Assembly (NCBI RefSeq): GCF_043557345.1
Contig: NZ_JBIFFV010000001.1
Coordinates: forward strand, 682,001 to 746,000
Reading direction: 5' to 3'
Length of the DNA stretch: 64,000 nt
Source of the DNA: Sulfitobacter sp043557345
Lineage (GTDB): Bacteria; Pseudomonadota; Alphaproteobacteria; Rhodobacterales; Rhodobacteraceae
Made by a program: the position numbers and the translations under genes. Within the stretch, counting starts at the first letter, position 1, and each line of letters begins with the position of its first letter. The notes beneath the pieces are model-generated. The model was not told the origin of the DNA and searched no databases. It saw only the letters and a program-made list of their open reading frames with translations. Of this stretch, positions 25,399 to 34,184 are shown piece by piece.

Positions 25399-25758
25399 AT
25401 GAAGATTACCTTTGCACTGGCCGTGACAGCGATGCTTGCGGCTGTCGGTCTGCCCGCTGCGGCGGAATATGCCCGTATTCAAAACAAGTCAGACTTCATC
25501 GCCGCGGTGAATGGCAAAAGGCTGACCCGCCCGCTGGTCGATCTGCGGGTCACCTCTGGTGGGAGCATTTCCGGCAAGGGCGCGGTTTGGGAGGTCACCG
25601 GCAAGTGGTCGTGGAAAGACGGCTATTTCTGCCGCACGCTGGTCTGGGGCGGCAAGGATCTGGGTTATAACTGCCAGTTGGTCGCCCGCGATGGTGCGAA
25701 GCTCCGCTTCACCTCTGACAGGGGCGCGGGAGAGTCGGCGGTACTGACCCTGCGCTAA
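25399..25758 (+). CDS. Small secreted protein of unknown function (119 aa)
   Basis: A signal peptide (MKITFALAVTAMLAAVGLPA, cleavage near AAAEY) precedes a mature part of about 97 residues. That part contains a glycine-rich repeat-like stretch (SGGSISGKGAVWEVTGKW), two cysteines (in YFCRTLV and YNCQLVA) that may form a disulphide, and alternating beta-type residues. I do not recognise a characterised family. The upstream GTG at 25360 is unlikely because the signal peptide and a GGGAGG ribosome-binding site fit the ATG at 25399. It follows dapB by 80 bases; any link is unproven. Confidence 0.75.
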   Translation: MKITFALAVTAMLAAVGLPAAAEYARIQNKSDFIAAVNGKRLTRPLVDLRVTSGGSISGKGAVWEVTGKWSWKDGYFCRTLVWGGKDLGYNCQLVARDGAKLRFTSDRGAGESAVLTLR

Positions 25759-25763
25759 GGCGC

Positions 25764-26066
25764 TCAGAAGTCGACGGCGATGCCCTTCTTTTCCCAATCG
25801 CCATAGCGCACAGGCTCTGGCCCATCGCGTCCGCCAAGTTCGGTGGGCATGTCGAGCGCGGCTGTCGCCTCACGCCGGGCGGCGGCCTCGGCCAACGCGC
25901 GCTGGGCGGCGGCAGGCAGGTCGGGGCCGGGGGCTGGCGTCGGGTCTTGCGGCGTGTCGGGGATCGGTTTCGGCCCCGGTTTGGGCTGCGGGGGCAGGTC
26001 CGGCGCGGGGCTGGGCGTGGGATCAGGGCCGGGTTTGCTGTCGGGAATGGGGCGTTGATCGGGCAT
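25764..26066 (-). CDS. DUF1674 / succinate dehydrogenase assembly factor 4 (SDHAF4)-like protein (100 aa)
   Basis: The C-terminal end GGRDGPEPVRYGDWEKKGIAVDF (positions about 78-100, ending at the stop codon) is the DUF1674 signature, related to mitochondrial SDHAF4, which protects flavinated SdhA during complex II assembly. The N-terminal 60 residues are a proline-rich low-complexity tract (PDPTPSPAPDLPPQPKPGP and similar), longer than usual. No sdh genes are nearby. I chose the second of two adjacent ATGs because its GAGGA ribosome-binding site is better spaced. The function is inferred from the C-terminus. Confidence 0.8.
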   Translation of the reverse strand: MPDQRPIPDSKPGPDPTPSPAPDLPPQPKPGPKPIPDTPQDPTPAPGPDLPAAAQRALAEAAARREATAALDMPTELGGRDGPEPVRYGDWEKKGIAVDF

Positions 26067-26157
26067 CATGGTCCTCTTGAGCCAAGTTCTCCCTTGATAT
26101 ACGTCGCCCGCTGGCCCAGACAACCCGGCAACCCCTCAAACGAGACCCAGATAGGAC

Positions 26158-27435
26158 ATGACCATGGCAGACACAGGCGTTCAGGCCCGCAGAAGCGCGG
26201 TATATCTGCTGGATCAGATTTTGGGCGATGAGCCGCGGCTGATGTCCGAGCTTCTTGCCGCAGGGGCGCTGGACAAGCTGCCCCCGGATGACCGCGCCCG
26301 TGCCCAACGTCTGGCGCAGGACACGCTGCGCGGGTTGGAACGGGCGGACCGGTTGCTGCAAAAGCACCTGCAAAAGGCGCCGCCGCTGACCGTGCGCAAT
26401 GTGTTGCGCGTCGGCACGGTTGAGCTTTGTCAGGGCGGGGCCGCGCATGGGGTGGTCAATGCGATGGTGAACCTCGTGTCGCAACACCGCACGCTGAGCC
26501 ACCTCAAGGGGCTGACCAATGCCGTGCTGCGCAAGATCGCCGCTCAGGGGCCCGAGGCATGGGATGGCCTGCGCGCGCCGCGCCTGCCCAAATGGCTGCG
26601 CGGACCACTGGCCGAGGCTTGGGGCACCGATGCCATGGCCGCGATGGAACAGGCGCATTTCGCGGGCGCACCGCTCGATCTGACCGCCAAGGGCGATGCT
26701 GCCGCCTTGGCCGAGGCGGTGGGCGGCACGCTGCTGCCGACGGGCTCCGTTCGGGTGACGGATGCCGGGCAGGTCTCCACCATGCCGGGCTTTGCCGAGG
26801 GCGACTGGTGGGTGCAAGATGCCGCCGCCGCGATCCCGGTGCGGGTGCTGGCCCCGAAAGAGGGCGAGACGGTGCTGGACCTCTGCGCCGCGCCGGGCGG
26901 CAAGACCATGCAGCTTGCCGCTGCGGGGGCGGTCGTCACCGCCGTCGACCAGTCGCACCCCCGGATGCAGCGGGTGAAGGAAAACCTCGCCCGCGTCGGG
27001 CTGAAGGCCAAGACGCTGACCAAAGATGCGCGCGCCGTGCAGGGCACATTCGACGCCATCCTGCTGGACGCGCCCTGCTCCGCCACCGGCACCATCCGCC
27101 GCCATCCTGAACTGCCCTATGCCAAGGATGGATCGGAATTCGGCGATCTGATCGAGTTGCAATCCGAGTTGATCGACCATGCCTGGAGCTTGCTGAAACC
27201 CGGCGGGCGGTTGGTGTTCTGCACCTGTAGCCTGCTGCCGGACGAGGGCGAGGTGCAGGTCGACGAAGCCTTGGAGCGCCATGGCGACATGACCGTCGAC
27301 ACCGCCGCGTTGGACGTGCCCGGCGTCGAGGCCGATTGGCACACCGAAGAGGGCGGGCTGCGCCTGCGCCCGGATTTCTGGGCCGATCAAGGTGGGATGG
27401 ACGGGTTCTACATCGCCTGTCTGCGCAAGAGCTAA
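26158..27435 (+). CDS. RsmB/NOL1/NOP2/Sun-family rRNA cytosine-C5 methyltransferase (425 aa)
   Basis: An N-terminal NusB-like RNA-binding domain (residues about 1-140) precedes a Rossmann methyltransferase. The SAM motif is LDLCAAPGGKTMQLAAAGA. The catalytic cysteines are in LLDAPCSATGTIRRHPE and FCTCSLLPDEGE. This architecture is that of RsmB, which makes m5C967 in 16S rRNA, but RsmF-type or other targets cannot be excluded. The start is the ATG at 26158, divergent from the DUF1674 gene by about 90 bases. The next gene is convergent with only 3 bases between stops. Confidence 0.92.
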   Translation: MTMADTGVQARRSAVYLLDQILGDEPRLMSELLAAGALDKLPPDDRARAQRLAQDTLRGLERADRLLQKHLQKAPPLTVRNVLRVGTVELCQGGAAHGVVNAMVNLVSQHRTLSHLKGLTNAVLRKIAAQGPEAWDGLRAPRLPKWLRGPLAEAWGTDAMAAMEQAHFAGAPLDLTAKGDAAALAEAVGGTLLPTGSVRVTDAGQVSTMPGFAEGDWWVQDAAAAIPVRVLAPKEGETVLDLCAAPGGKTMQLAAAGAVVTAVDQSHPRMQRVKENLARVGLKAKTLTKDARAVQGTFDAILLDAPCSATGTIRRHPELPYAKDGSEFGDLIELQSELIDHAWSLLKPGGRLVFCTCSLLPDEGEVQVDEALERHGDMTVDTAALDVPGVEADWHTEEGGLRLRPDFWADQGGMDGFYIACLRKS

Positions 27436-27438
27436 TCC

Positions 27439-28188
27439 TCATGCCCTGTCGGGCGGGGAGGGCACGGCGAGATAGGCCGCTTTTGGGATGTCGATCAGCC
27501 CTCGCAGCCCCAGTGTGGCGGCGTCTTCGGGCATGAGCCCGGCAATGGCGGCGCGCACCGCCGCGGCGGTCGCCACCGCATCGGCATTCGCCGCTGCAAT
27601 ATAGGGCAGGCCGGGGGTGGGGGCCGTGCGTTCCAGCACCCGCAGGTCGCCCGCGAAAGCGTCATGGCTTTCGATCAGCCGCCAAGACACCGCATCCAGC
27701 GCCGCAATATCCGCGCGGGCCTCGACGATGGCTTTTGCCGAGGCGCGGTGCCCATGGCTTTGGCTGCGATTTTCAAACCAAAAGCCCCGCGCCCGGCAAT
27801 GCGCGTGTGGCGCGGCATAGCCTGATTGCGAGAATGTCTGATTGTAGGTGAAGCGCGCGGCGCGGAAATCGGAAATTGTTTCACGGGGATCATTGGCGCG
27901 GACCACGAAAACGCTGTTGTAATACCCCGGCGGGCAGCCTTCGACGCCAAAGTCCGGCGTACCGATCAGCGTGACGCGGTCGTGCAGCCAAAGGCGGTAA
28001 GGCATCCCGCAGGTCTGGGAGAGCGCGAGGTCGGGCGCGGTCCAGACAGCGAATTCCTCGGCATCATTGCTCAGCCTTTCCGGGGCCGGGGTGCCCCGCG
28101 CGCGCAGCGCGTCAGAGATCATGGCCCAGTAGCGGCCTGTCGCCTCGGCGGTCTCGGGGCGCAGGTACATCATCAGGCTGGCGATCAT
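27439..28188 (-). CDS. PhnD-like periplasmic-binding-fold protein without signal peptide (249 aa)
   Basis: The sequence resembles the phosphate/phosphonate substrate-binding (PhnD) superfamily: LMMYLRPETAEATGRYWAMI, DLALSQTCGMPYR, YYNSVFVVRANDP and an AALDAVSWRLIE segment typical of the ligand-binding cleft. No ABC permease or ATPase lies nearby and no signal peptide is visible, so it is not an ordinary transporter component. Similar orphan proteins occur in Rhodobacterales, sometimes as sensory or enzymatic modules. Ligand and role are unknown. Confidence 0.72.
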   Translation of the reverse strand: MIASLMMYLRPETAEATGRYWAMISDALRARGTPAPERLSNDAEEFAVWTAPDLALSQTCGMPYRLWLHDRVTLIGTPDFGVEGCPPGYYNSVFVVRANDPRETISDFRAARFTYNQTFSQSGYAAPHAHCRARGFWFENRSQSHGHRASAKAIVEARADIAALDAVSWRLIESHDAFAGDLRVLERTAPTPGLPYIAAANADAVATAAAVRAAIAGLMPEDAATLGLRGLIDIPKAAYLAVPSPPDRA

Positions 28189-28352
28189 CGGCGGCTCCGC
28201 TTGGGGGGGTCAACTTTAGGCCGCGCCGCCGCGCCGGGGCAAGCGTCGGTTCCCCGCCGATCCCCCGGCGCGCGGGGAAAATCCGGTGACTCATTGTGGG
28301 GCCGCGGTTATGCTGCCGCCAAACGCCAGCAGAGCGTCAGGGGCAGCTTGAT

Positions 28353-30101
28353 ATGATTAATCTTTCCAGCGTCATGGCCCGCAGGGCGCGGTTTCTGAAC
28401 CGCTTCCACGCTTGGCGTGCGACCCGGGGCCGGGGGCGGGTCGTCGCGTTCACCTCTTCGCCCGAGCCGCGCACCATCGGTTCATTCGCGCGGGGGCGGC
28501 AGTTGATGGCGGGCAATTACCTATTTGCCGGCAGCCTGCTGACCGCGCCGCAAACCGCCATGTGGGATCTGACCCCGCCTGACCCCGCCTTTGCCGCAGA
28601 GCTGCACGGTTTTGCGTGGCTCGATGACCTCGCCGCCGTGGGCGATGCGCGGGCGCGGGGGGCGGCGCAGGCGTGGCTTTGGGGCTGGATCGACCGTTTC
28701 GGTCGCGGGCAGGGGCCGGGCTGGACCCCGGCGCTAACCGGGCGGCGGTTGATCCGTTGGATCAACCACGCGCTTTTCCTGCTGCGCGGGACCGAGACCG
28801 GGCAGAGCGATGCCTTCTACCGATCCCTCGAACGGCAGACCCGGTTCCTGTCGAAACGCTGGCGCGGGGCGGCCCCCGGCTTGCCGCGTTTCGAGGCGCT
28901 GACCGGGCTGATCTATGCCAGCCTGTCGCTGGAGGGGCTGGCGGAATTGGCCGATCCGGCTGTCCAAGCCCTCGCCCGGGAATGCGCCAGCCAGATCGAC
29001 GCCGAAGGGGGGCTGCCCACGCGCAACCCCGAGGAACTGCTCGCCGTCTTCACCCTGCTGACATGGGCCGCCGCCGCCTTGAGCGATGCGGGACGCAGCA
29101 CGCCCAAGGCGCATCTCACCGCGATCGAGCGCATCGCGCCGACCCTGCGCAGCCTGCGCCATGCGGATGGGGCGTTGGCGCGGTTTCATGGCGGCGGGCG
29201 CGGCATGGAGGGCTGGTTGGACCACGCGCTGGCGGCGGCTAAGGTCAGGACGCGGCAGCCCGATGGGCTGGCCATGGGCTTTGCAAGACTGTCGGCAGGC
29301 CGCACCAGCGTGATCGTCGATGCGGCGGCTCCACCGGGGGGCGCGGCCTCGGGCAACGCCCATGCCTCGACATTGGCGTTTGAGTTGACCTCGGGGCGGC
29401 GGCCCTTGGTGGTGAACTGCGGCTCCGGCGCGTCTTTCGGGCTGGAATGGCGGCGGGCGGGGCGGGCTACGCCGTCGCATTCGGCCCTGTCGCTCGTCGG
29501 CCATTCCAGCGCGCGATTGGCAGAGCCCGACCCCCATAGCGGGGCAGAGGCGCTGATCGCGGGCCCGCGCCATGTGCCCGTCGAGATTGGAGAGGCGGCG
29601 GAGGGGCTGCGTTTCGAGGGCGCGCATGATGCCTATTTGCGCAGCCACGGGCTGACCCATGCGCGGCGGCTCGACCTCACCGCAAACGGGCGCGGCCTTT
29701 CGGGGGAGGATATGCTGCTGGCGATAGAGGCGGCGGAGAAGCGGCGCTTTGACAAAGTGCTGAGCGCCGCCCAGTCGAAGGGCGTGCCTTTCGACATCCG
29801 TTTTCACCTGCATCCGGATGTGGATGCCACGCTGGACCTTGGCGGGGCTGCAATATCCATGGCGCTCAAAAGCGGGGAGATTTGGGTGTTTCGCCATGAC
29901 GGCACGCATAATCTGTCTTTGGAACCGGGGGTTTACCTTGAGACGACCCGCTTGAAACCGCGCGCCGCGCAGCAGATCGTGCTCTCGGGCTATGCCATGA
30001 ACTATGCCACACGGGTGCGCTGGTCGTTGTCAAAAGCGCAGGAAACTGCGATTGGCGTGCGAGATTTGTCGATCGACGATCCCTATGCTGATGAAGACTG
30101 A
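28353..30101 (+). CDS. Heparinase II/III-like protein (582 aa)
   Basis: The N-terminal alpha-helical barrel (with LHGFAWLDDLAAVGDARAR, WIDRFGRGQGPGW and RQTRFLSKRWRGAAPGLPRF) leads to a C-terminal beta-sheet region. That region carries the HASTLAFELTSGRRPLVVNC motif and the catalytic-type RFHLHPDVDATL. The fold belongs to polysaccharide lyases of the heparinase II/III type. In Rhodobacterales this gene usually precedes purH, as here, and the true substrate is unknown. It may act on cell-surface or extracellular polysaccharide. I chose ATG 28353 for its upstream CAGGGGCAGC. Confidence 0.8.
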   Translation: MINLSSVMARRARFLNRFHAWRATRGRGRVVAFTSSPEPRTIGSFARGRQLMAGNYLFAGSLLTAPQTAMWDLTPPDPAFAAELHGFAWLDDLAAVGDARARGAAQAWLWGWIDRFGRGQGPGWTPALTGRRLIRWINHALFLLRGTETGQSDAFYRSLERQTRFLSKRWRGAAPGLPRFEALTGLIYASLSLEGLAELADPAVQALARECASQIDAEGGLPTRNPEELLAVFTLLTWAAAALSDAGRSTPKAHLTAIERIAPTLRSLRHADGALARFHGGGRGMEGWLDHALAAAKVRTRQPDGLAMGFARLSAGRTSVIVDAAAPPGGAASGNAHASTLAFELTSGRRPLVVNCGSGASFGLEWRRAGRATPSHSALSLVGHSSARLAEPDPHSGAEALIAGPRHVPVEIGEAAEGLRFEGAHDAYLRSHGLTHARRLDLTANGRGLSGEDMLLAIEAAEKRRFDKVLSAAQSKGVPFDIRFHLHPDVDATLDLGGAAISMALKSGEIWVFRHDGTHNLSLEPGVYLETTRLKPRAAQQIVLSGYAMNYATRVRWSLSKAQETAIGVRDLSIDDPYADED

Positions 30102-30117
30102 CCAAGGAACCAGCCCC

Positions 30118-31704
30118 ATGCCCGACCTCTATCCCATCAAACGCGCCCTGCTTTCCGTATCCGACAAGACCGGTCTTTTGGACCTTGGCAAGGCTTTGGC
30201 GGCGCGGGGCGTTGAGTTGCTCAGCACCGGCGGCACCGCGAAAGCGCTGCGCGACGCGGGGCTTGAAGTTCTGGATGTGGCCGATGTGACAGGCTTTCCC
30301 GAGATGATGGACGGGCGCGTGAAAACGCTGCACCCAGTTGTGCATGGCGGTCTGCTGGCCCTGCGCGACAATGACGAACACGTCTGCGCGATGAACGAAC
30401 ACAACATCGGCGCGATCGACTTGGTGGTGGTGAACCTCTACCCCTTCGAGGAGACCGTCGCCAAGGGCGCGGAATACGCCGAGGTGATCGAGAACATCGA
30501 CATCGGCGGCCCGGCGATGATCCGCTCGGCGGCCAAGAACCACGGTTTCGTCAACGTGGTGGTGGATGTCGAGGATTACGCCGAGGTCATCGCGGAGCTG
30601 GAGGCCAACGACGGCCAGACCTCTTACGCCCTGCGCCAGCGCCTGGCCCAGACCGCCTATGCCCGCACCGCCGCCTATGACACCGCCGTCAGCACATGGA
30701 TGGCCGAGCAGGTCGAAGGCACCCCGCGCCGCCGCACCTTCGGCGGCACGCTCGCGCAAACCCTGCGCTATGGCGAGAACCCGCACCAGAAGGCGGCCTT
30801 CTACACCGATGGTTCCACCGCGCCCGGTCTGGCCAATGCGGTGCAGCATCAGGGCAAGGAACTGTCCTACAACAACATCAACGACACCGACGCGGCCTTT
30901 GCGCTGGTCAGCGAGTTCGACCCCAAGGATGGCCCCGCTTGCGCCATCATCAAACACGCCAACCCCTGTGGCGTGGCGCGCGGGGAGACGCTGCTTGAGG
31001 CCTACACCCGCGCCTTCGATTGTGACCGCACCTCGGCCTTTGGCGGCATCATCGCGCTGAACCAGCCGCTGGACGGGCCGACGGCAGAGGCCATCGCCGC
31101 GATCTTCACCGAAGTCGTCATCGCCCCCGGCGCGGACGAGGATGCCAAACGCATCTTCGCCGCCAAGAAGAACCTGCGCCTGCTGACCACCGAAGGGCTC
31201 GCCGATCCCACCGCTGCTGCGCTGGCCGTACGGCAGGTCTCGGGCGGCTATCTGGTGCAGGACAAGGACGTGGGCCGCATCACCCGCGATGACCTGAAGG
31301 TGGTAACCAAGCGCAAGCCCTCGGATCAGGAACTCGACGACATGCTCTTTGCCTGGACCGTGGCGAAACACGTCAAGTCCAACGCCATCATCTACGTCAA
31401 GGACGGCGCCACCGTGGGCGTCGGCGCGGGCCAGATGAGCCGCGTGGACAGCACCCGCATCGCCGCGCGCAAGGCCCAAGACATGGCCGAGGTGATGGAG
31501 ATCGACGCCCCGCTGACCCAGGGCTCGGTCGTGGCCTCCGACGCCTTCTTCCCCTTCGCGGACGGTCTGATCACCGCGGCAGAGGCCGGCGCCACGGCGC
31601 TGATCCAGCCCGGCGGTTCGATGCGGGACGACGAAGTGATTGCGGCGGCGGATGAGGCGGGGCTTGCCATGGTCTTCACCGGCATGCGCCACTTCCGGCA
31701 TTAA
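30118..31704 (+). CDS. purH: Bifunctional AICAR transformylase / IMP cyclohydrolase (528 aa)
   Basis: PurH performs the last two steps of de novo IMP synthesis. The IMP cyclohydrolase part opens with PIKRALLSVSDKTGLLDLGK and carries STGGTAKALRDAG and DGRVKTLHPVVHGGLL. The transformylase part includes NINDTDAAFALVSEFD and IIKHANPCGVARG with the catalytic Lys-His. The enzyme has typical length and ends with RDDEVIAAADEAGLAMVFTG. It is separated from the upstream heparinase-like gene by 16 bases and from lspA by 15, so these genes are probably one transcript. Confidence 0.97.
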   Translation: MPDLYPIKRALLSVSDKTGLLDLGKALAARGVELLSTGGTAKALRDAGLEVLDVADVTGFPEMMDGRVKTLHPVVHGGLLALRDNDEHVCAMNEHNIGAIDLVVVNLYPFEETVAKGAEYAEVIENIDIGGPAMIRSAAKNHGFVNVVVDVEDYAEVIAELEANDGQTSYALRQRLAQTAYARTAAYDTAVSTWMAEQVEGTPRRRTFGGTLAQTLRYGENPHQKAAFYTDGSTAPGLANAVQHQGKELSYNNINDTDAAFALVSEFDPKDGPACAIIKHANPCGVARGETLLEAYTRAFDCDRTSAFGGIIALNQPLDGPTAEAIAAIFTEVVIAPGADEDAKRIFAAKKNLRLLTTEGLADPTAAALAVRQVSGGYLVQDKDVGRITRDDLKVVTKRKPSDQELDDMLFAWTVAKHVKSNAIIYVKDGATVGVGAGQMSRVDSTRIAARKAQDMAEVMEIDAPLTQGSVVASDAFFPFADGLITAAEAGATALIQPGGSMRDDEVIAAADEAGLAMVFTGMRHFRH

Positions 31705-31719
31705 GCGAAGGGAAGCCCC

Positions 31720-32208
31720 ATGCGGACATTCGGCATCGCGGCCTTCGTGGCCTTTCTGATCGACCAGATCAGCAAATATGTGGTCATTCACATGATGGAA
31801 CTGGCGCGTGTCCGCTCCATCGAGGTGCTGCCGCCGGTGCTGAATTTCCGCTATGGGGAAAACCGGGGCATTAACTTTGGCCTCGGCGGCGACATGAGCC
31901 AATGGGTGCTGATCGTGGTGGCGCTGGCGATCTGCGCGGGCGTCACCCTATGGCTCTGGCGCAGCCCGCATGGGCGTTGGGCGCAGCTCAGCGGTGGCCT
32001 GCTGGTCGGCGGGGCGCTGGCGAATGTGGCAGACCGGCTGATCTACGGCTATGTGCTGGATTTTCTGAACAACTCCTGCTGCGGCATCGACAACCCTTTC
32101 GTCTATAACTTGGCGGATGTCTTTATCTTTGCCGGGGCCTTGGGGCTGATCCTCTTTACCGGAGAGCCGAAAAACGCGCCCAAACGCCGGGGCAAAAAAG
32201 GTCAGTGA
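31720..32208 (+). CDS. lspA: Lipoprotein signal peptidase II (162 aa)
   Basis: LspA is an integral membrane aspartyl protease that trims prolipoproteins after lipidation. The catalytic aspartates sit in GALANVADRLIYGYVLDFLN and FVYNLADVFIFAG. The N-terminal LIDQISKYVV and the NRGINFG motifs also match. Four transmembrane segments are evident. The C-terminal tail is basic (PKRRGKKGQ). It is cotranscribed with purH and precedes a DUF3035 lipoprotein, which is a plausible substrate. Confidence 0.96.
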   Translation: MRTFGIAAFVAFLIDQISKYVVIHMMELARVRSIEVLPPVLNFRYGENRGINFGLGGDMSQWVLIVVALAICAGVTLWLWRSPHGRWAQLSGGLLVGGALANVADRLIYGYVLDFLNNSCCGIDNPFVYNLADVFIFAGALGLILFTGEPKNAPKRRGKKGQ

Positions 32209-32260
32209 CATTGCCCGCTTGCCTGCGATATTGAACAAGCAGACCCCGAAAGGAGACACC

Positions 32261-32773
32261 ATGCGCCGCATTGCCCTCATCAGCTTGATCCCGCTGGCCC
32301 TCGCCGCCTGCAGCAATCAGGGCCTTCGCGATTTGCAGCCGACTTCTGACGGGCCGGACGAGTTCCTGATCCAACCGGTCAAGCCTCTGGAACGTCCCGA
32401 CGATCTGAACACCCTGCCCACGCCTGCGCCGGGGCAGGCGAACCTGACCGACCGCTCGGCGGTGGCCGAAGGGGTCGCGGCATTCGGCGGGCGTTTGGAT
32501 ACCTCTGCTGGCATTCCGGCGGGGGATGCAGCGCTGGTCCAACATGCGAGCCGGATGGGCGTGCAGCCCGGCATCCGCGCAAGCTTGGCCGAGGCCGACG
32601 CGAAATTCCGCAAGCGCAAGGGCCGGTTTACTCAGTTCCGCATCGTGCCCGTCGACCGCTACGGCCAAGCCTACAAGAACCAAATCCTCGACGCCCATAA
32701 CGAGGCGGAGCGCTGGCGCAGGGCAGGCGGGCGCACGCCGTCTTACCCGCCACAAGACACACGTTTTCGCTAG
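32261..32773 (+). CDS. DUF3035 lipoprotein (170 aa)
   Basis: A short signal peptide ends with a lipobox (LALAACSNQG, Cys at position 17), so the protein is a lipoprotein processed by the adjacent LspA. The mature part has the DUF3035 motifs GPDEFLIQPVKPLERPDDL and GRTPSYPPQDTRF at the C-terminus. DUF3035 proteins are restricted largely to alphaproteobacteria and lack a known function. They often precede M16 peptidase genes as here. The ATG at 32261 follows AAAGGAGA. Confidence 0.87.
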   Translation: MRRIALISLIPLALAACSNQGLRDLQPTSDGPDEFLIQPVKPLERPDDLNTLPTPAPGQANLTDRSAVAEGVAAFGGRLDTSAGIPAGDAALVQHASRMGVQPGIRASLAEADAKFRKRKGRFTQFRIVPVDRYGQAYKNQILDAHNEAERWRRAGGRTPSYPPQDTRFR

Positions 32774-32837
32774 GCTTCTTGAAAGTAGCGCCAGACCGCG
32801 TAGGTAATGCGGCAGGCGATATATTTCGAGGTAAGCA

Positions 32838-34184
32838 ATGATCCGACTGCCGATGATGGCGGCCCTGGTGGCGACGCTTTTCACCGCCCCTGCCGTGCAG
32901 GCGGGGCAGACCGAGAACGAAGCGGTCACCCATTTCACCCTTGATAACGGCATGGAGGTCGTGGTAGTCGAAGACCATCGCGCCCCGGTCGTGCAGCAAA
33001 TGGTCTGGTACCGCGCAGGATCGGCGGATGAGCCCAAAGGCGCCTCCGGCGTGGCGCATTTCCTCGAACACCTGCTGTTCAAAGCCACCGACAAGCTGGA
33101 AGCGGGCGAATTTTCCGCCACCGTGGCCGCCAACGGCGGACGTGACAACGCTTTTACCAGCTACGATTACACCGCCTATTACCAGCGCGTCGCGGCAGAC
33201 CGCCTTGGCCTGATGATGGAGATGGAGGCTGACCGGATGAAGAACATCCGTCTGACCCCTGAGAACATCGAAACCGAACGCGATGTGATCCTCGAAGAGC
33301 GCAACCAGCGGACCGAGAACAACCCCGCCGCGCTGTTCAGCGAACAACTTAACGCCGCGCAATATCTCAACCACCGCTACGGCGTGCCGATCATCGGCTG
33401 GAAACATGAGATGGAGAGGTTGGACCTTGAAGACGCCCTGTCGTTTTACGAACTCTACTACTCGCCCAACAACGCGATCCTCGTGGTCTCGGGCGATGTG
33501 ACACCGGAAGAAGTGCGCGCACTGGCCGAGGCCACCTATGGCCAAATCCCCGCCAACCCCGCCTTGCCGGAACGTCTGCGCACCGAAGAGCCGCCCCAGA
33601 TCGCCGAACGCCGGTTGATCTACAAAGACGCCCGCGTGGCCCAGCCCTATGTCCGGCGGTCGTACCTTGCGCAGGAACGCGACAGTGGCGAACAGGAGGA
33701 AGCGGCGGCGCTTTTGCTGCTTAGTGAATTGCTGGGCGGCGGCACCACGTCCTACCTTGCCGAGAAACTGCAATTCGACGCGCAGATCGCCAATTACACC
33801 GGCGCCTTCTACAAGGCCGACACGCTGGACGACACGACCTTTGACCTTGTCGTGCTGCCCGTACCCGGCGTCAGCCTGCAACAGGCCGAAGAGGCGCTGG
33901 ACGAAGCGCTTGCGCAATTCATGGAGGCCGGTGTCGACCCGGAACACCTTGATCGTCTTAAGGCGCAGTTGCGCGCCGATCAAATCTACGCCCGCGATGA
34001 CGCGGACCGCGTGGCGCATCGTTATGGCTCGGCCCTCGCCATCGGCCTCACGGTCGAAGACGTGCAGGCCTGGCCCGATGTGCTTCAGGCCGTCACCGCC
34101 GAGGACATCATGCAGGCCGCCCGCGACCTGTTCGACGAACGCACATCGGTCACCGGTTGGCTGATGAAGGAGGACGCGCAATGA
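32838..34184 (+). CDS. M16 family zinc metallopeptidase, catalytic (448 aa)
   Basis: A signal peptide (ends near AVQAGQT) precedes a pitrilysin-type peptidase. The zinc motif is HFLEHLLFK (inverted HXXEH), and the third ligand Glu is expected in ERDVILEERNQR. The protein should be exported and cleave small peptides in the periplasm. Its stop codon overlaps the start of a second M16 gene. In related organisms such pairs form an active/inactive heterodimer, as in mitochondrial processing peptidase. Confidence 0.92.
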   Translation: MIRLPMMAALVATLFTAPAVQAGQTENEAVTHFTLDNGMEVVVVEDHRAPVVQQMVWYRAGSADEPKGASGVAHFLEHLLFKATDKLEAGEFSATVAANGGRDNAFTSYDYTAYYQRVAADRLGLMMEMEADRMKNIRLTPENIETERDVILEERNQRTENNPAALFSEQLNAAQYLNHRYGVPIIGWKHEMERLDLEDALSFYELYYSPNNAILVVSGDVTPEEVRALAEATYGQIPANPALPERLRTEEPPQIAERRLIYKDARVAQPYVRRSYLAQERDSGEQEEAAALLLLSELLGGGTTSYLAEKLQFDAQIANYTGAFYKADTLDDTTFDLVVLPVPGVSLQQAEEALDEALAQFMEAGVDPEHLDRLKAQLRADQIYARDDADRVAHRYGSALAIGLTVEDVQAWPDVLQAVTAEDIMQAARDLFDERTSVTGWLMKEDAQ

